A DNA stretch of 64,000 bases from Aphelenchoides besseyi (GCA_024699855.1 JAMPIQ010000001.1:2976001-3040000), one strand, 5' to 3'. Numbered from the stretch's first letter, positions 12,792 through 25,755 are shown. Numbers and translations: made by a program. The notes: generated by a model from the letters alone, not told the origin.

Positions 12792-13009
12792 TTCGTCATT
12801 CCGATAGAAAAGAGGAACGACTTCGATTTTATATTCCGCTGGTACTTGACCAAAGACCATCGAGTACATCTAAAGCGGGTCGCATGTGATCCAACAATGT
12901 ACGACACACTTGAAACTTTGTGAATTGCTTGTCCATTGAACCCGAAAAGTAAACACAAATCAAACACAATTTATTTCAAACTTAACAATGCAAATGTAAC
13001 AATTAACAA

Positions 13010-16000
13010 TCAGCTATCTTTAATAGAGTTGTTGTATGAAACTCGATTTCCTTGTTCTTTTGGGTCTTTGATCTCGCAACGTAACTGAATGCCCATAGAC
13101 GACAACTCGGAAGTCAAATAGCGAAACACACGCGGTACTTGCACGTCATAAACTTCGCTCGAACCACCACAAAGCAAACAGTGAGCAATTTGCTTATCCA
13201 TCACTTCGTCCGAAAACTTTTGCGGCTGTTTCTGGAATCAATTGAAAAGATTGATCGGCGAACGTAATCAAACGATCACTTACAACGATTGCCGGTTTCA
13301 GTTTCGTTACCGAAACGATCGACGAACAACGAGCACATGCCTTGCAATAATCCACGTCCGATGAAAATAACAAACGATCTTGAAGACAAAACGAGGCACC
13401 GTGCGCAATCATCGTATCGCGCTCCATTTCACCGAAACGAACACCACCACCTTTCTTTCGTCCTTTGACCGGCTGCAAAGTCACCGGATCGACGGCGCCG
13501 GTTGAACGTACTTGGTATTTCTAAAAAAGCTCATTTTCTCCCGAACTTTATTTGTCACGTGAAACAAGAAGCCCAGAGTTCCAGCTGTCATCGCGACGCT
13601 TTCATCCGCTTGCCAAGAGCAATGACAGCTAGACTATAACATCGGTTTGAAAAACTTACGTCCGCAATCATGTGACGTAAGCGTTGATAATAAACGATGC
13701 CAAAGAATATTTGAACCTGCAAAATGATGGTATATCAGTTTACAACTTTACTTTTACCTCCATCTCACGACCATCAACTCCCGAATACATTGTTTCATTA
13801 CCGTAATAGTTGTATCCAGCTTTTGTTAACAGCTCACCGAAATGGTTAATTGCCGTGTTTTCTTCGCTAAAAGTTGTGATTAGAAACTGCTTGTCAAATT
13901 CAAAATTCACTTAAAAACAAAAGGCGAAGCGTCGTAAAATTTGCCCTCTAATGCTGCTGATTTTCCAGCCATACTCTCGATCATCATTCCGATTGTCCTA
14001 AAAACAACAATATTTATACTTGTACGAGAACCTCGTCATACATCCGAGATGGAAAGCCGTGAGGATTGAAAATAATATCGGGAACCATTCCAGATTCCGC
14101 AAACGGTAACGACTCCACCGGCCACAAAAATGAATTGATTCCCTTTTGTCCGTGTCGAGATGCGAACTTGTCACCAATGATTGGATTTCGTGGTATACGC
14201 CATTGAATCAGTGCATGCTGGAAAAGGCAAATAAGCATTACATCGATATTCCAATCACTTACTACTGCACCTTCTTCTTCGATTTGCACAAGTCGAACAA
14301 TTCCGCAGTACGCAGCTTCCACGCTTTTGTATTTTCCTACTTTGTATTGATTCAAAAACTTGTCTTTTGCAGAATAATAGACATCATCTTGACGATATAA
14401 ACGACCGGGAATTGGTAGTCCATCGTCTGTAACCGATCGCAATTCTTCGTTATTGGGATCTTTGCAAAAGTAGGAGGTGTATTCTTTGCGCCCGAATGAG
14501 CCTCTATTTCCCAGTTCCAAACTAAACAAAAAATCGAATTTGTAGCTTCAAGCATCTCGTATATACCGTTCAACTTTAATGACCATTCCATGAGCGAATC
14601 CACGTTCAAAGGAACTTTTGTTAATTACCATTGCATCTTCCATATCATAACCTAAAATCTTTTTTCTATTCAATTCAAAAAGTGATCGGACCGGTGTAAG
14701 AAATAACAGCAACACAAGCGTTGGTGCCTAACGGATATTCGTCCATTCGATAGCGATTATGAGATTCAAGGCGTAACAATGGAGTTTGTGGATTCTGCAA
14801 ACACTCGTCTATTAGCTCTCTATGAGTTTATGACTTACGCCCAGATTATACATTTTGTTGTCCGCTCGATTACGCCAAGCATGAACCGGAATGCCCATCG
14901 TTTGTTTTCCCATTTGGCATTGATAGACGTTTCGAGGCGACTGATTGTGGTCGGGAAATGGAATCAAATTGCCGGCAAAACTGAACAACGCACACGGATG
15001 TAATTCTTGATGCATTGTCACTCCTTGTTCCGCCTCATCAGGATCAATGACAACCGAAAGAAAGACTTGCTCAAAGATTCCTGCAATATCACCAAGTACA
15101 ATCAGTTTGAAGTGAAAAACAAACTACCGATGTATTCTGTTCGTTTAACAGCCAAATTACGAACCGGTCTGATCAAACGTCCAAGACCCGTGTAAATGTA
15201 AAGACCCGGAAATTGAGTAAGAATTTGTTTCGGATCCGTGGAGTAGCGAATCAACGACAGTTCGGTGGAAAATGGAACGATCGTATTGTTGGGATCGACT
15301 TTCAACGATCTCAATTGTCGTTCCAACAATGGCGCCTCAGCACGCGACACGTATCCAACGAACATTCCATCGAGAATGACCGGATAGTAAGCCGGAGATG
15401 TTGGAACATTTTGACCGGGAAGATGCGTCGATTGCATTCGCAAAGTCATTTCCTCGTGGGTTATAACTCGCAAATTTCGAAGCAACGGAATTAAGCCCTC
15501 AGTTTTCGTAGCGTGAGTTACAATCTCACAAGACGCCGTAACGTGATTCAGAAGTCCGCATGGAGCACCGTCTAAAAACGAAGGAATAGAATCAAATCAA
15601 AAGCCACAAACCGGGAGTATGGACCGGACAAATGAAACCCCAGGCTTCCGGCCGAAGTTTACGAACATCGGTTGTTCGAGTTGTCATGAAGAAAGCACCA
15701 CGATGAATTGCACGAAAATGGGAAACAAAACGAAGTTGATTGATTCGTTCGGCAATAACCGCGAATCCTTGCTCTTGCATCAGACCCAATCCGTTCTTTG
15801 TGGCCAAGTTTCCGGTAGCAAGAAAATACTCCAAAGCTCGGGAGATCTCTGTGGCGCCAGCATTATTCAGTTGTTGTTGGAACATTTTTCTGAAATATAC
15901 GATTAAAGCTTATTGTGTGATGGGATCGACTAACCCGTCAAAATGAAAGTTCGATCCACGTTGCCGTTCAATTTTCTCGAGTTTCATTCGAATAAACCCC

Positions 16001-17228
16001 AAAACGTTCTCCAAACGTTCACGAATAATTAACAAGAAAATATGACCGGAAACCGTTGCTTCTTGGAATTGCGGATTGTCGGGAGATTCGGGAAGAATTT
16101 CTCCCATCGCCAAACTAATCAACTTCTGACTCATTAAAGTCAAGCAATGGAATTTGTCTTGATCGTTGTCCAAGTGAATGCAAATGCAGTTATGAAGTAC
16201 GTACTTTGCAGCCACCTGTAAGCTTTCAATCAATCATGTTTTCTTCATTGCTCAACCTCATCCGTCTCCCACGGAGCAACTTTCTCTCGAAGTGCAACTC
16301 GGAATCGTGCTCCTAACAACAACAAGGCCGACTGTTTGTCTTTGACACCTTCTTCGGCAGCAGCAAGAAGCATGTTCTTTACGCAACTTGCCCAAAACGA
16401 ATCTCCCGGACGTAAACGAATCATGTGCTCAAAAATCTGCGCATCACTCAAATCTGTCAGTGCTTTCATTACATACATCAATGGAACGTAAAAAAGCTCT
16501 CGCTTGTACTAAACAACCAAATTTCACTCAAATTCACTAATCCAAAACCCACTTGAATTGTAATGACCATTGATGCACTGTCCAAGTAATGCAAATTGAT
16601 GATTGCAGCGGAAACACCCTCACGAATACAACGCATCATCACACTGAACTCGGTAAACATTTTTCCCTTTTCACGAGATGCATTTCGCACCAACGCTATG
16701 GGGAAATTTCGTTTGTTTCCAACCAACAAACGAATCACCTTCTCTGATCCATTACACACGAAATAGCCACCACGCTCAAGTCGCTCTTCTCCCGCTGCAA
16801 CCAACTGATCTTCGGATAAATTTTCCAAATGACAACGAGACGATCGAAGCATAATTGGAACATGGCCGATGACCGTTGAATAAGAACCGAAAAAAGCTCC
16901 GTTCAATCGAACATCAACGGTTGCTGTCATTGGAGCGCGGTAGGTCAAACCGCGTTGTCGGCATTCTGATGGCATTATCAAAGTGGCATCCGAACCCGGA
17001 GCAATTCCCTAAAGTCAGTTACCATTGAACCCCCTTAATCTTCCTCCTTACTTTCACGCTCTGAATACTCGGTTTAGCCAAATGAATTCGAGTGTACGAA
17101 AACTCAACGGCATCTCCGGAAGCCAAACGAAACTTCTCGGATGGCACATCACGCATTGCTTTCTGTATTCCTTCGTCGCACATATAATTGAACGACTGGA
17201 CATGATAGCCGGCAACATCGCAATCCAT
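13010..17228 (-). CDS. rpoa-2: RNA polymerase I second-largest subunit (RPA135/POLR1B)
   Basis: Core subunit of the polymerase that makes pre-rRNA in the nucleolus. About 1,100 codons in many exons. N-terminal [13 protein letters not shown] aligns with the Pol I lobe. Then come [83 protein letters not shown] and the catalytic-core strings [20 protein letters not shown] and [38 protein letters not shown] and a C-terminal zinc ribbon (CKACARC...LLCGG) end the protein. Pol I rather than II or III is supported by MTIRVPRNP-type spacing and the Pol I-like N-terminus, shorter than in human. The ATG at 17226-17228 directly follows TTGACAG, an acceptor, and CIAO1 stops 104 bp upstream, pointing to an operon. 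Confidence 0.93.
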
Positions 17229-17331
17229 CTGTCAATTAAGTCATTGAGTATTCTTACTATCCTTTAAAGATATGAGTGGTTGAAACCAAACAACGGAAAA
17301 CTCGAAGATTATAGAAAATTTGTTTATTATT

Positions 17332-18614
17332 TCATGACTCAATTTGTAAAATATTGACAGCCCCGTTATCCAATGCTATAGCAAGAATTCCCGTGTGTTT
17401 TGGATTGAACGCAAGACAGTTGATATCTACAGGAAAACGATGAGAGTCAATCATGTTGACGGTATCAGATGATCGATCTAATTCGTATATCCTAAACGAT
17501 AATATTGTTAATAACCAAACAAACTGTACCAACCATAGAATTCTATCACCGCCACCAATTGCAAAGATATCGCGTATTGGATCCCACGCCACAGAATACA
17601 ACGGCCATTTCGAATCCTGAACGCGAACAGTTGCAACGCAAATCCAACGAGTGTCATTTGGCGTTGTACCCAAACATTGTTTCCAAAGCTGTAGAGTACG
17701 AAGTTTAACACAGAATACTAACATACGACTTACTTTTAATTTCGAATCTCCTCCTACGGAAACCAGATAGTCGCCGGTGCTGTTGAAACGCGCCGACCAA
17801 ATCGTATCTTCGTGAGCTTCCTTGTAAATTTGATGTGAAACCCAATCATCTCCATCGTTTCTGTAGAATATAAGTGAACAGTCGTAACCACCAGAAACCA
17901 GAAGATCTTCGTTCGGATGCCAAGTGACGAATTTAACATCGCCAGAATGATTCTGCATTACAGCGTCCACTTCAACGTCTTCATCCTCATCAACTGCAAA
18001 AAACAATAAGATCCGATCATAAAAACCCGGAACTTACATTGCCAAATAAAAACCGTCTTATCTCTCGATGAAGTGGCTAAATATTGACCTGAAGAAGAGA
18101 AACAAACCGATTTCACTTCATTCTCATGTCCGTCCAATTTGTGTCGCTCTTCGAAAGTTCCACTAAAGATCGAAATCTAAAGTTGAAAACAAACAATTGA
18201 CTTACTCGTCTGGAGCATAAATCAAAGCTGATGCGTCGAAACTCGCTGTCGCCAAATAGCCACCACAGGGTGAGAAACAAACACATCGAATCGTTCGAAT
18301 CTGATCGCCCACAATCTGCGTATATCGACGCAAATTGCCACTACCTGAAAACACGAAATTTGTGAACAGAAACCAGTGAACCTACTCGGATCAAAAACGA
18401 AAACTTTGACGGTTCGATCTTCGCCCGAAGTTGCCAAAAGCCGACCGTCGTACTTCCAGGCACAACACCAAACGCGATTGGATGTCACGTTTGTCGAGTG
18501 CCAAATTTCGCTTAATATTTTGAAAACCATCTGGTTGTCAACGTTTAACAAACAAGTTTTATTGCGATCAAGAAGTTGCCCTTGAAAATCAACCAAAACA
18601 ACAAAGTTTTCCAT
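17332..18614 (-). CDS. CIAO1: CIAO1, WD40 protein of cytosolic Fe-S assembly
   Basis: CIAO1/Cia1 forms the targeting complex that delivers 4Fe-4S clusters to cytosolic and nuclear enzymes such as polymerases and helicases. Exons give about 335 residues, the usual length, folding as seven WD repeats. Characteristic strings are [102 protein letters not shown] and [12 protein letters not shown]. The double-WD spacing GHENEVKSV is typical of CIAO1 rather than other WD proteins. It is head-to-head with the THADA homologue (75 bp between ATGs) and tail-to-head with rpoa-2 104 bp downstream. A minus-strand AATAAA lies right after the stop (17323-17328). Confidence 0.92.
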
Positions 18615-18689
18615 TGATTTCGTTTCTCGTGTCGAATTGTCGTTTAGAGAAAATATTTCCGAATTAACAAACGAATAATATCAATCCTG
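18615..18689. promoter_or_regulatory. 75-bp bidirectional promoter, CIAO1 and THADA
   Basis: Only 75 bp separate the two divergent start codons, so the core promoters and leaders of both genes must overlap here or extend into each other's transcribed region. No TATA box or clear trans-splice acceptor stands out. Confidence 0.5.
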
Positions 18690-21600
18690 ATGTCCGACTA
18701 CGATGGCAATTCATGGAGCTGTGCATCGGTCAGCAGTCTCGAGGATCTTTCGTTTTTGGGTCGTGGTGTTGAGGTGGAATGGAAAGAAGCGTGTTGCTCC
18801 GATCACAAGTGCCTGCTAACTGATTTTGCTCTCGACTTTGTTTTAAAACACTCGAATGAATCAGTCAAGGTCTATACTCACCTGTTGCAACGGATAATTT
18901 CGTGTTGTAGGTGAGTTGAATTGAAAAGTTTTATTCGTAGTACATTGTTGTAAACAACCGATGTGTTTTAGAACTCTGAAACTAAAGATTCCGGAGAACA
19001 GAAGCGTGCAAATAGTGAAAGCGACGGAGTTGTTGTTCGTGAATTATGACGAGTTTCTTTCCGTTCTCGGTCTAAATGTTCTCGATCAATATCTCCCGGC
19101 GCACACTGAGCTTTGTTTCAGTTGCCAGAACGGCGATTGTGAGCATTTGAAGTTCATCGAAGAGACTTTTCTCGATAATCCGTCAATTAGAAGAAGACAG
19201 AAAGGAAAGATCATGACGCTGCTAACACAACACACCAAAAGTTTCCATCCAAACAAACAACAATTGAGCGAACAGTACGATCTGCTTCACAGAAAAGATG
19301 ATCAGAATTCGGTAAAATGAATTGTTCGATCTTTCAGATGTCATTGTTTCAGGCCTTTCAATTCATCACACACGATTTGGAGTTGAGTCCTGGCAATCGC
19401 GATTTGCATTTGCAATTCTTATGCGCTGCGTTGGCCAAAGAAGAAAACTTTATGATCTTCAAACAACGTTTGTTGCCGATGATTTTCAAAAAAAGACACT
19501 TGTGTTGTTGGTTTATGGAACAAATTGACCAGATTTATTGTGAGTCTTGAACTGTATCTTACTGTACTTAGCAGTATTTAGCCAATTTGAACTTGTACAC
19601 GAAGTTGACCATTTCGTCGATGTTGCTCGAGAAGTCGGTTAATCCGCCTGCTTCTTGGAGTTCTCTTGTTTCCGAAGCGGAACTGATCCGATCGTTAGTT
19701 GATTTGGACGAAAACGTGATTCGCTACACTAGATCTCTTAATCCCAGAGTTTTTAGGTGCGATTATCTGCTTTGCATTTGATTTGTTGTCACGCCAAGCA
19801 AACAGCGGAGATTAAGATCGAAGATCTGAAGTTGATTGAAGCGTTTGTCTACTTAAATTCAACTCTTAATCGCCCCGTTGCACGAAGTGATTTGTTGTCG
19901 TTGTTGAAAAAGGTTGACTTCAACTAATGTACCAGAAGAACGCTCAGATTTCAGTTTTTTATGCGTATAGTTTGTTATGTTCCCGTTCACAAACGCTCAT
20001 CTCTTCCCGACGACAAATTTGTTGACGAATGTGGTGGTTTTCTGCTCAATTTGCACAAATTTACTTTGGACTGTTTGTGTTGTAATGGAAATTTCAATCG
20101 AAAGCTTTTTGCTTTACAGTTGTTAGAACTGCTCCACACATCAAAGCTTTTCGATGGGGAATCCAAAGGTAAAGTTCATTCAGTTACGATCATCGTCTAT
20201 TGTCTTTTAGGGCAAAAGTTTAAAGACCTTTTTGGTCTTTCGAATGCTGCGCAGAGTCGTGAGACATACAATCTGCTTGTTAACATGCTCACTGATGACT
20301 ACGAACTCTGCCAAACAATGAGCCTCGATTTGCTCTCCAAAATCGAGTTTGACATCGATAATGAAGAACGAGATCTTTTTATTGCAAAAGTAGTAACTGA
20401 GTCGATGAACACGGACTCCAAAATTCAACACACGGTTTTCTTTCAAATGAAGTTCGTAGCACGAAAATTTCCCGACCAGTTGCAATCGATCTTGGAGGCT
20501 TTAAGTGGCGAATGTTACAATCGGATGAACAACTCCAATCTCGTCGAAATCACAAATAACACTCCCGTTTATCCCATTTTGAGTGCAATCTCAGCGGTCA
20601 CATCACACATATCATTGGAACAGAGAGAATTTCAAGCGTTTATTCGACAAAATGTTATCGAGATGTCCTTTAAAATCGCTCAAATGGTCGAACCGATCCT
20701 GCACAGTCTTAGTCCTGAGGGAATAATCATCACGGATGATGGTACAATCGTTTGTGATGGTAAGGAAATCAATTTCTTTCCATTCGCTCAAACATGTTTA
20801 CAGACACTATTAAAGTAAGCGATAACGTCGTGAATCAATTGATGGCTCAAAAAATGGAATCTCAAACGTTACTCGTGAGTTGTTGGCGAACATTAAAAGC
20901 GGTCTCAACGATCTTCTCTGATCTGTTAGTTCGTGTTAGTTCTGATTGTTTTTATTTGTATTCGAAGTTTTGTTTAGGCACCGTCCGATGTACTACGAAA
21001 TCAATGGTCCGACTTATTGCCTCGATTTTACGATTACTTTTGGACAAATTTGACTGTTTGCCGTCATCGTGGAGCCTTCGAAATTGCATCGATTGGATTC
21101 CAAGCTGTTTGTGATCGTTATGCAAAGTTGTTCGTTAATGAACCCGATCATCAGATGAATCCATTGAATTGGTTGGAAAAATCAGTAACTGCGGCTTGTG
21201 GCGGCGTAGGTAAGATGTTTATTTTAACGGAAAATCATTAGAACACAAAATATGAATTGAATTTAACGGTGGGATTTTTGGTTTTGTTGTTCCGTTTGAT
21301 TGTTTTGTTGTCCGGATTGACCTTCCTGTCCAGATTGGCCTTGCTGTCCGGATTGACCTTGTTGTCCTTGATTGCCTTGCCAAATTTCATCCAAATGAGT
21401 CTTGTTCGTCAATGGCAAACAATTTTGAGGCAATTTCTCCTTGGCCATATTTTGAACAGCGGGACTGAGTTTAAGAACAAAGTCACTGAGTTGATAGAAG
21501 GGTGAGAGAAGAGACGAAGTGATTGGCGATGCAGCACCCGGACATTTTCCATTCAATTCCTTTTGGATACATGGAATATAGCAACTGAATGCACCGCAAA

Positions 21601-24585
21601 CTCCACCCAATTGCCCGAGGATTGCCAACGTGTTGACTCCTTGTTTAACAACCGGTTCATTTGTATAATCAGCCAACTCCTGAAAGATTTCGGATTATCA
21701 ACTCATCTTGTTTGAGAGATTATGTCTTCAGGTTAAGTAAAGTTTTCATTTGAACTTACTCCGACGAAGTTGCATTGCTGATCGCATTCTAAAATTTAAT
21801 TAACGAGATACCAGAATGACACTTACGTTGAGAGGTTTCGTCAGCATTTTGTTTGAGACAGTCAGCATGTGCCATAAGTTGAGATTGAACATCCGAACTG
21901 CACAACTTTTCGACTCCACCGATTGCCAAACGAACCAAAGCTGACGGTTTGGGGCAGAAACGTTGCTTCTCGCACTTGTTCAAATTGTCGTAGCTTCTAC
22001 AAAGGGTTGTCTTTTTTAATTGACTTTGTTGAACTCTTGGAACTCACGTGCACAAACCAGCAAAGTTGTCGTAAATATCAACAAGGCCGAGCGATTTGAC
22101 GATCGATGCTTTCAAATCTTCGCTGCATTTTTGATTGCACATATCCATCATCAAGGCCTTGAAGACCGCATTCAAGTCGATTCGGCTCGCATTGGGATTC
22201 GGAGTACCGGCAGCGTTGATGGTAAGCAGAAGTCCGAAAAGTGCGGCAAACCCAACGATCAAAGCACACAACTTCATGTTGAAAAGCGGAAACACGATCG
22301 GTCGTCTTCGAACGAAACGTGAATTTAAAGAGAACGATTGGCGAATTTAAACCAACACACGGAAATCGACTGGCATTTCAATCGTGAGTTAGCAAAACAA
22401 CGAAGGTGATTAACATTCGAACGTGATAAATTGACTTTCTGACGATCGTATCGTCAAATGTTGTTTCTGAATCACGTACGAACATTGATTTTACGTTCCA
22501 TTCATGAAGAGCAAAAACCAATTTTTGAAATGTTTTGCAAAATCGATAAAGTACACGATTTCAGATGTCCATCGGTTGTGTTCGACGCGCAGAAGTGCTG
22601 GATTACCGCACTTGATCGCTTCGATCATTCAGAGCTATCAACCGACCTACGCTCATCGTTACCATCCGAATCCACATTTGGATTCAACGATCACAAAGCT
22701 TTCCAACTGTCGCCAACTGGAAGCGACGTTTGAGTAAGACAATACAAAGTCGACGGTCAACTTTTGATCTAGAGTCCATTGTGTGAATGTTCTTTGTGCA
22801 TTAGTCCAATCTACGGTCTTTCGAAATCAAATAACAAAACATCTTGAACCGATGCTTTTGTTGGCATTCGAAGGAATTCGAGCTGATACGTGGAACGTTC
22901 GAAACGCACACTCTCAACTCTTCTCAGGTTTTTAAGTGCATCGATACTTCATTGTTCATATTTGAATTTAGCCGTCGTACACAAGATTTTTGGGACCGAA
23001 AACTTCAATCGAATTGGAAAAGGGATGTCATTAACCGAGTTTTCCAACAAGTTCGTTTTCTGTGCCCACATTATCATTCACAAATGAGTTCAGTTTCCCG
23101 AAAGCTTTTTGTGAGATTTTGGACATTTTGGAAACCGCAGACGTGATCTATGGAAGCGGTGAATTTGTGGTTCATCCGGCACTTGTTCTGCTCTCGCATC
23201 TACGGCCAACACCGTTGGATCGAAAGTCCTGTGTTTTAGTTCAACATGTTTATCGCATTCTGTTGACTTCATCTCGCGAGTTGGTTCGTCACGCATCGAT
23301 TCAAGCGATTCGCGGCTTTGCTGATGTTAACTCACTACTCAGAGTCTTGGATGATGATCTAAGAAGTCTAATACGAAGAGGCAAAGAATTGCCGTCAAAC
23401 TCGATGGCCGCATTCTTTCAATTGTTCGGACATCTGATTTGCAATGCCGAGTTGTCGCAAATTGGAGAGCTTTTGCATTTGCTTGAAAGTCAGTTTTTGA
23501 CCGGAGAGTTTGATTTGGGTCAATTGTAAGCTAAAAGTAATCCCATTTATATTCACTTGATTGTAGACCCGATTATGTTCTTGTTATCTTTTTCCGTGAC
23601 TTTGTCACTGCTGTCCTTGATCAACAGCTTCCAATTGACGTCGACCGATTGGTTCAAAACTGTCGGAGTGTGGTTAACGATCCACGACACAGAGCTTCAA
23701 CAGCATTGTTTCTGGCGACGATTGGACGAACACAAGCACTGAAGGCAACCGCCAAAAAGACGAACAGTCAATCGATTAATCTTTCCGTTGTGGAGGAAAT
23801 TGTTCGAAATGGTGGAGAATTGGACGCAAATGCGATCAAATCAGCATTAAATGACGCGTATGAACGACACGAAATTCTGCGGATTAATGAGGTGAATTTG
23901 TACACTAGAATATGATCATTGAATGTTTTAGGTGATCGCTTTATTAGCTCAAAAGACAAGCATTCCACTTGAGCTGCTAGCGGATTCAAGTTGCAAATGG
24001 TCGGAAGAGTAAGTGGTTTAGTGGCTACAAATTGTTATCTCAGTTTTCAGTTCTTCTCTCGATATCTGCTTTCTGGAGTCAAAGTTGAGATGCAACGTTG
24101 ACTACCAGTTGACCGAGACCGATTGGAAAGTTTTGGATGAATGCGAAGACTCGATTCACGCGCTCGAAGTCTATCACATCGCTTTAAGCAAATCCGAGGA
24201 ACAGAAAGAGAAACTGAAAGTTCGAATTGCTGCGTATTTGCAAGACGAATACGCAAACGTTCGTGAAAAAGTAAGTTTACTTAATCAGCATTAGATATAA
24301 TACGTTTATTAGGCTGCTGAGCTAATTTCCCCCTTCTTTCACGACGAACTTCTGTTGCACGTCGGTCTTTGTTGGTCCTTGGCTTTCGAACGTTGGAGCG
24401 AAGTGTTGGAACGCGTGAAAGAAGTGAATTGTCGCGAACTTATTGAGTCTTCCGCACTTTCTTTGTCGCCCAGCAGTGGAGTATTTGCACCATGTGAAAA
24501 GAATCCACTGGCCGAGCTCTTTTGCATGAGCCAAGAACATTTGGCAGCAAAATATTTCATGCGGAAACTGAACAAATCGACCTAA
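18690..24585 (+). CDS. THADA: THADA/Trm732 homologue, tRNA 2'-O-methyltransferase regulator
   Basis: THADA/Trm732 proteins are long helical-repeat partners of the FTSJ1/Trm7 methyltransferase for position 32 of the tRNA anticodon loop. This gene has roughly 1,200-1,300 codons in many exons, starting MSDYDGNSWSCASVSSLED (ATG 18690). Family marks lie in the centre and C-terminal half: QTLLVSCWRTLKAVS (the conserved CCWRS-K block of DUF2428), VCRHRGAFEIASIGF, LCSTRRSAGLPHLI (the near-invariant TRRSAG motif) and YGSGEFVVHPALVLLSHLRP. The N-terminal third is divergent. One intron, 21210-22564, is 1,355 bp, unlike its 40-60 nt neighbours, because it contains a whole gene on the other strand. Phase is kept across it (G|AT giving D before VHRLCSTRRSAG). 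Shorter than the human protein. Confidence 0.87.
21263..22277 (-). CDS. Secreted CPG4-domain protein nested in a THADA intron
   Basis: Four exons, all inside THADA intron 21210-22564 on the opposite strand. The product begins with a signal peptide (MKLCALIVGFAALFGLLLTI). The ectodomain has a cysteine pattern of the nematode chondroitin proteoglycan 4 (CPG4) type: CNQKCSEDL, AGLCTSYDNLNKCEKQRFCP, EKLCSSDV, a late CDQQCNF, and GGVCGAFSCYIPCIQKELNGKC. The tail is a low-complexity run of QGQSG repeats. CPG proteins are extracellular, often eggshell or matrix components. Ser/Gly-rich segments can carry glycosaminoglycan chains, though here the repeats are Gln/Gly-rich with single SG sites. The ATG at 22275-22277 starts the signal peptide. 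Domain call is from the cysteine framework and could be a sister family. Confidence 0.78.
21285..21375 (-). repeat. Short tandem repeat encoding the QGQSG tail
   Basis: The 3' end of the CPG4-like gene contains repeated GGNCARCAAGGNCARTCNGG-like units coding for three near-identical GQQGQSG or GQEGQSG copies, followed by a Gln/Asn-rich end. Such coding minisatellites change copy number easily. Confidence 0.7.
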
Positions 24586-24768
24586 CTGTAAGGTTTTTAG
24601 CGTTGTTGTTTTTTATTGTTGTTAATAACTTTGTTGTTTTTGTTAAACTTAACTTGTTACGAAAAGTTCATTCTAAAAGCAAAAGTCAATTGATAAATGA
24701 AAGTTCTATTTATGTGTTGTGAATCAGAATCAAAGAGCGCCATAAGCTCATTACAAGCTTTTAAGCAA

Positions 24769-25755
24769 TCAAATTAAACTAAAAATAAAATCCTCGATTG
24801 TTTTCGTTTGCTTAATTGGAATTGAAGCAGCAATCAATCGTTGTCTGTGGTCGTTCCATGCTCTTTTACGTAGAAGTTGTGTTAGACGACGAGACGCCCT
24901 TTCTTCGTCTTCAGAGATTTCACCGTCATCCGAATCCAATGACTGAAAGGCGCGTGGAAGTTCGGAGTCCGTGGAAGGCGATGACGATGTTGAAGTCGGA
25001 AGTGACAGTTGAATCTCATCGCTTGAGCTCTGACATTCGAACACTTTCGATGGTCTTCTGCCCTCGCGCTGTTCACGTCTTAACTGTCGGGCGATCCGTC
25101 GAGAAGGGAAACGAACATGGATAAAATTGCATTGTCCACCTCGAGAACACGAACTTAAAGCAGAACAATTGGATTGATTAGAAAGGCAAAGATACCTCGA
25201 TTCGAACTGTTGTCGACAGTAAGAGTCTCGAAAGTCGACCACCGGCGAAAGTTCCACGCAAATCGGCTCACCAGCAAACCATCGATTTTTGGTTGAATTC
25301 AAAGCACAAAAAGCGGCGTTTTCCGTCGAAAAGCGCACGAAAACATTTCCGGCCAAATGATCTCCAGCGTTAGCACAAACGATCATTTCCTCTACTTCGC
25401 CGTATTTGGTCATTTCTCTCCATACTTCCGCATAAAACCAATCAAACTGTAAGTCGGGATCAACTTTGGGGTTCTTCAAGCGTTCGAAACGTTCCGCTTG
25501 CCGTTGCAGACTTCTGAACAAAAGAGTTTGCGACCTCTTCGGATGCACGTGACTTCGTTGACATTTATTCCCGTGTCTAAACGAAATCAAAGACTGAAAA
25601 TTTGAAGGAAAACAAACCTGCAAACGCCAATTTTCGTATAAAAACTACACAGTTCGCTAAAATACTTTTCATTAATCGGATTTCCGAAACGCTAATACGT
25701 ACCGCGCTGTAAACTCACTCGGAATGCTCATTCGGACCGCATCTTCGACTGCCAT
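24769..25755 (-). CDS. uaf-2: U2AF 35-kDa subunit (3' splice-site factor) without RS tail
   Basis: U2AF35 recognises the AG at 3' splice sites together with U2AF65. The spliced protein starts MAVEDAVRMSIPSEFTAR. Zinc finger 1 is CSFYTKIGVCRHGNKCQRSH. A UHM-type RRM contains WFYAEVWREMTKYGEVEEM, CANAGDHLAGNVFVRF and NRWFAGEPICVELSPVVDFRDSYCRQ. Zinc finger 2 is CSRGGQCNFIH, then RRIARQLRREQREGRR. Core residues match canonical U2AF35 rather than ZRSR2. The C-terminus differs from the usual RS/Gly-rich tail: it is Ser/Thr-rich and acidic (DSDDGEISEDEE), then ends in about 45 residues without RS dipeptides (TIEDFIFSLI). The start codon is ATG 25753-25755. It converges with THADA, 183 bp between stops. 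Confidence 0.87.
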
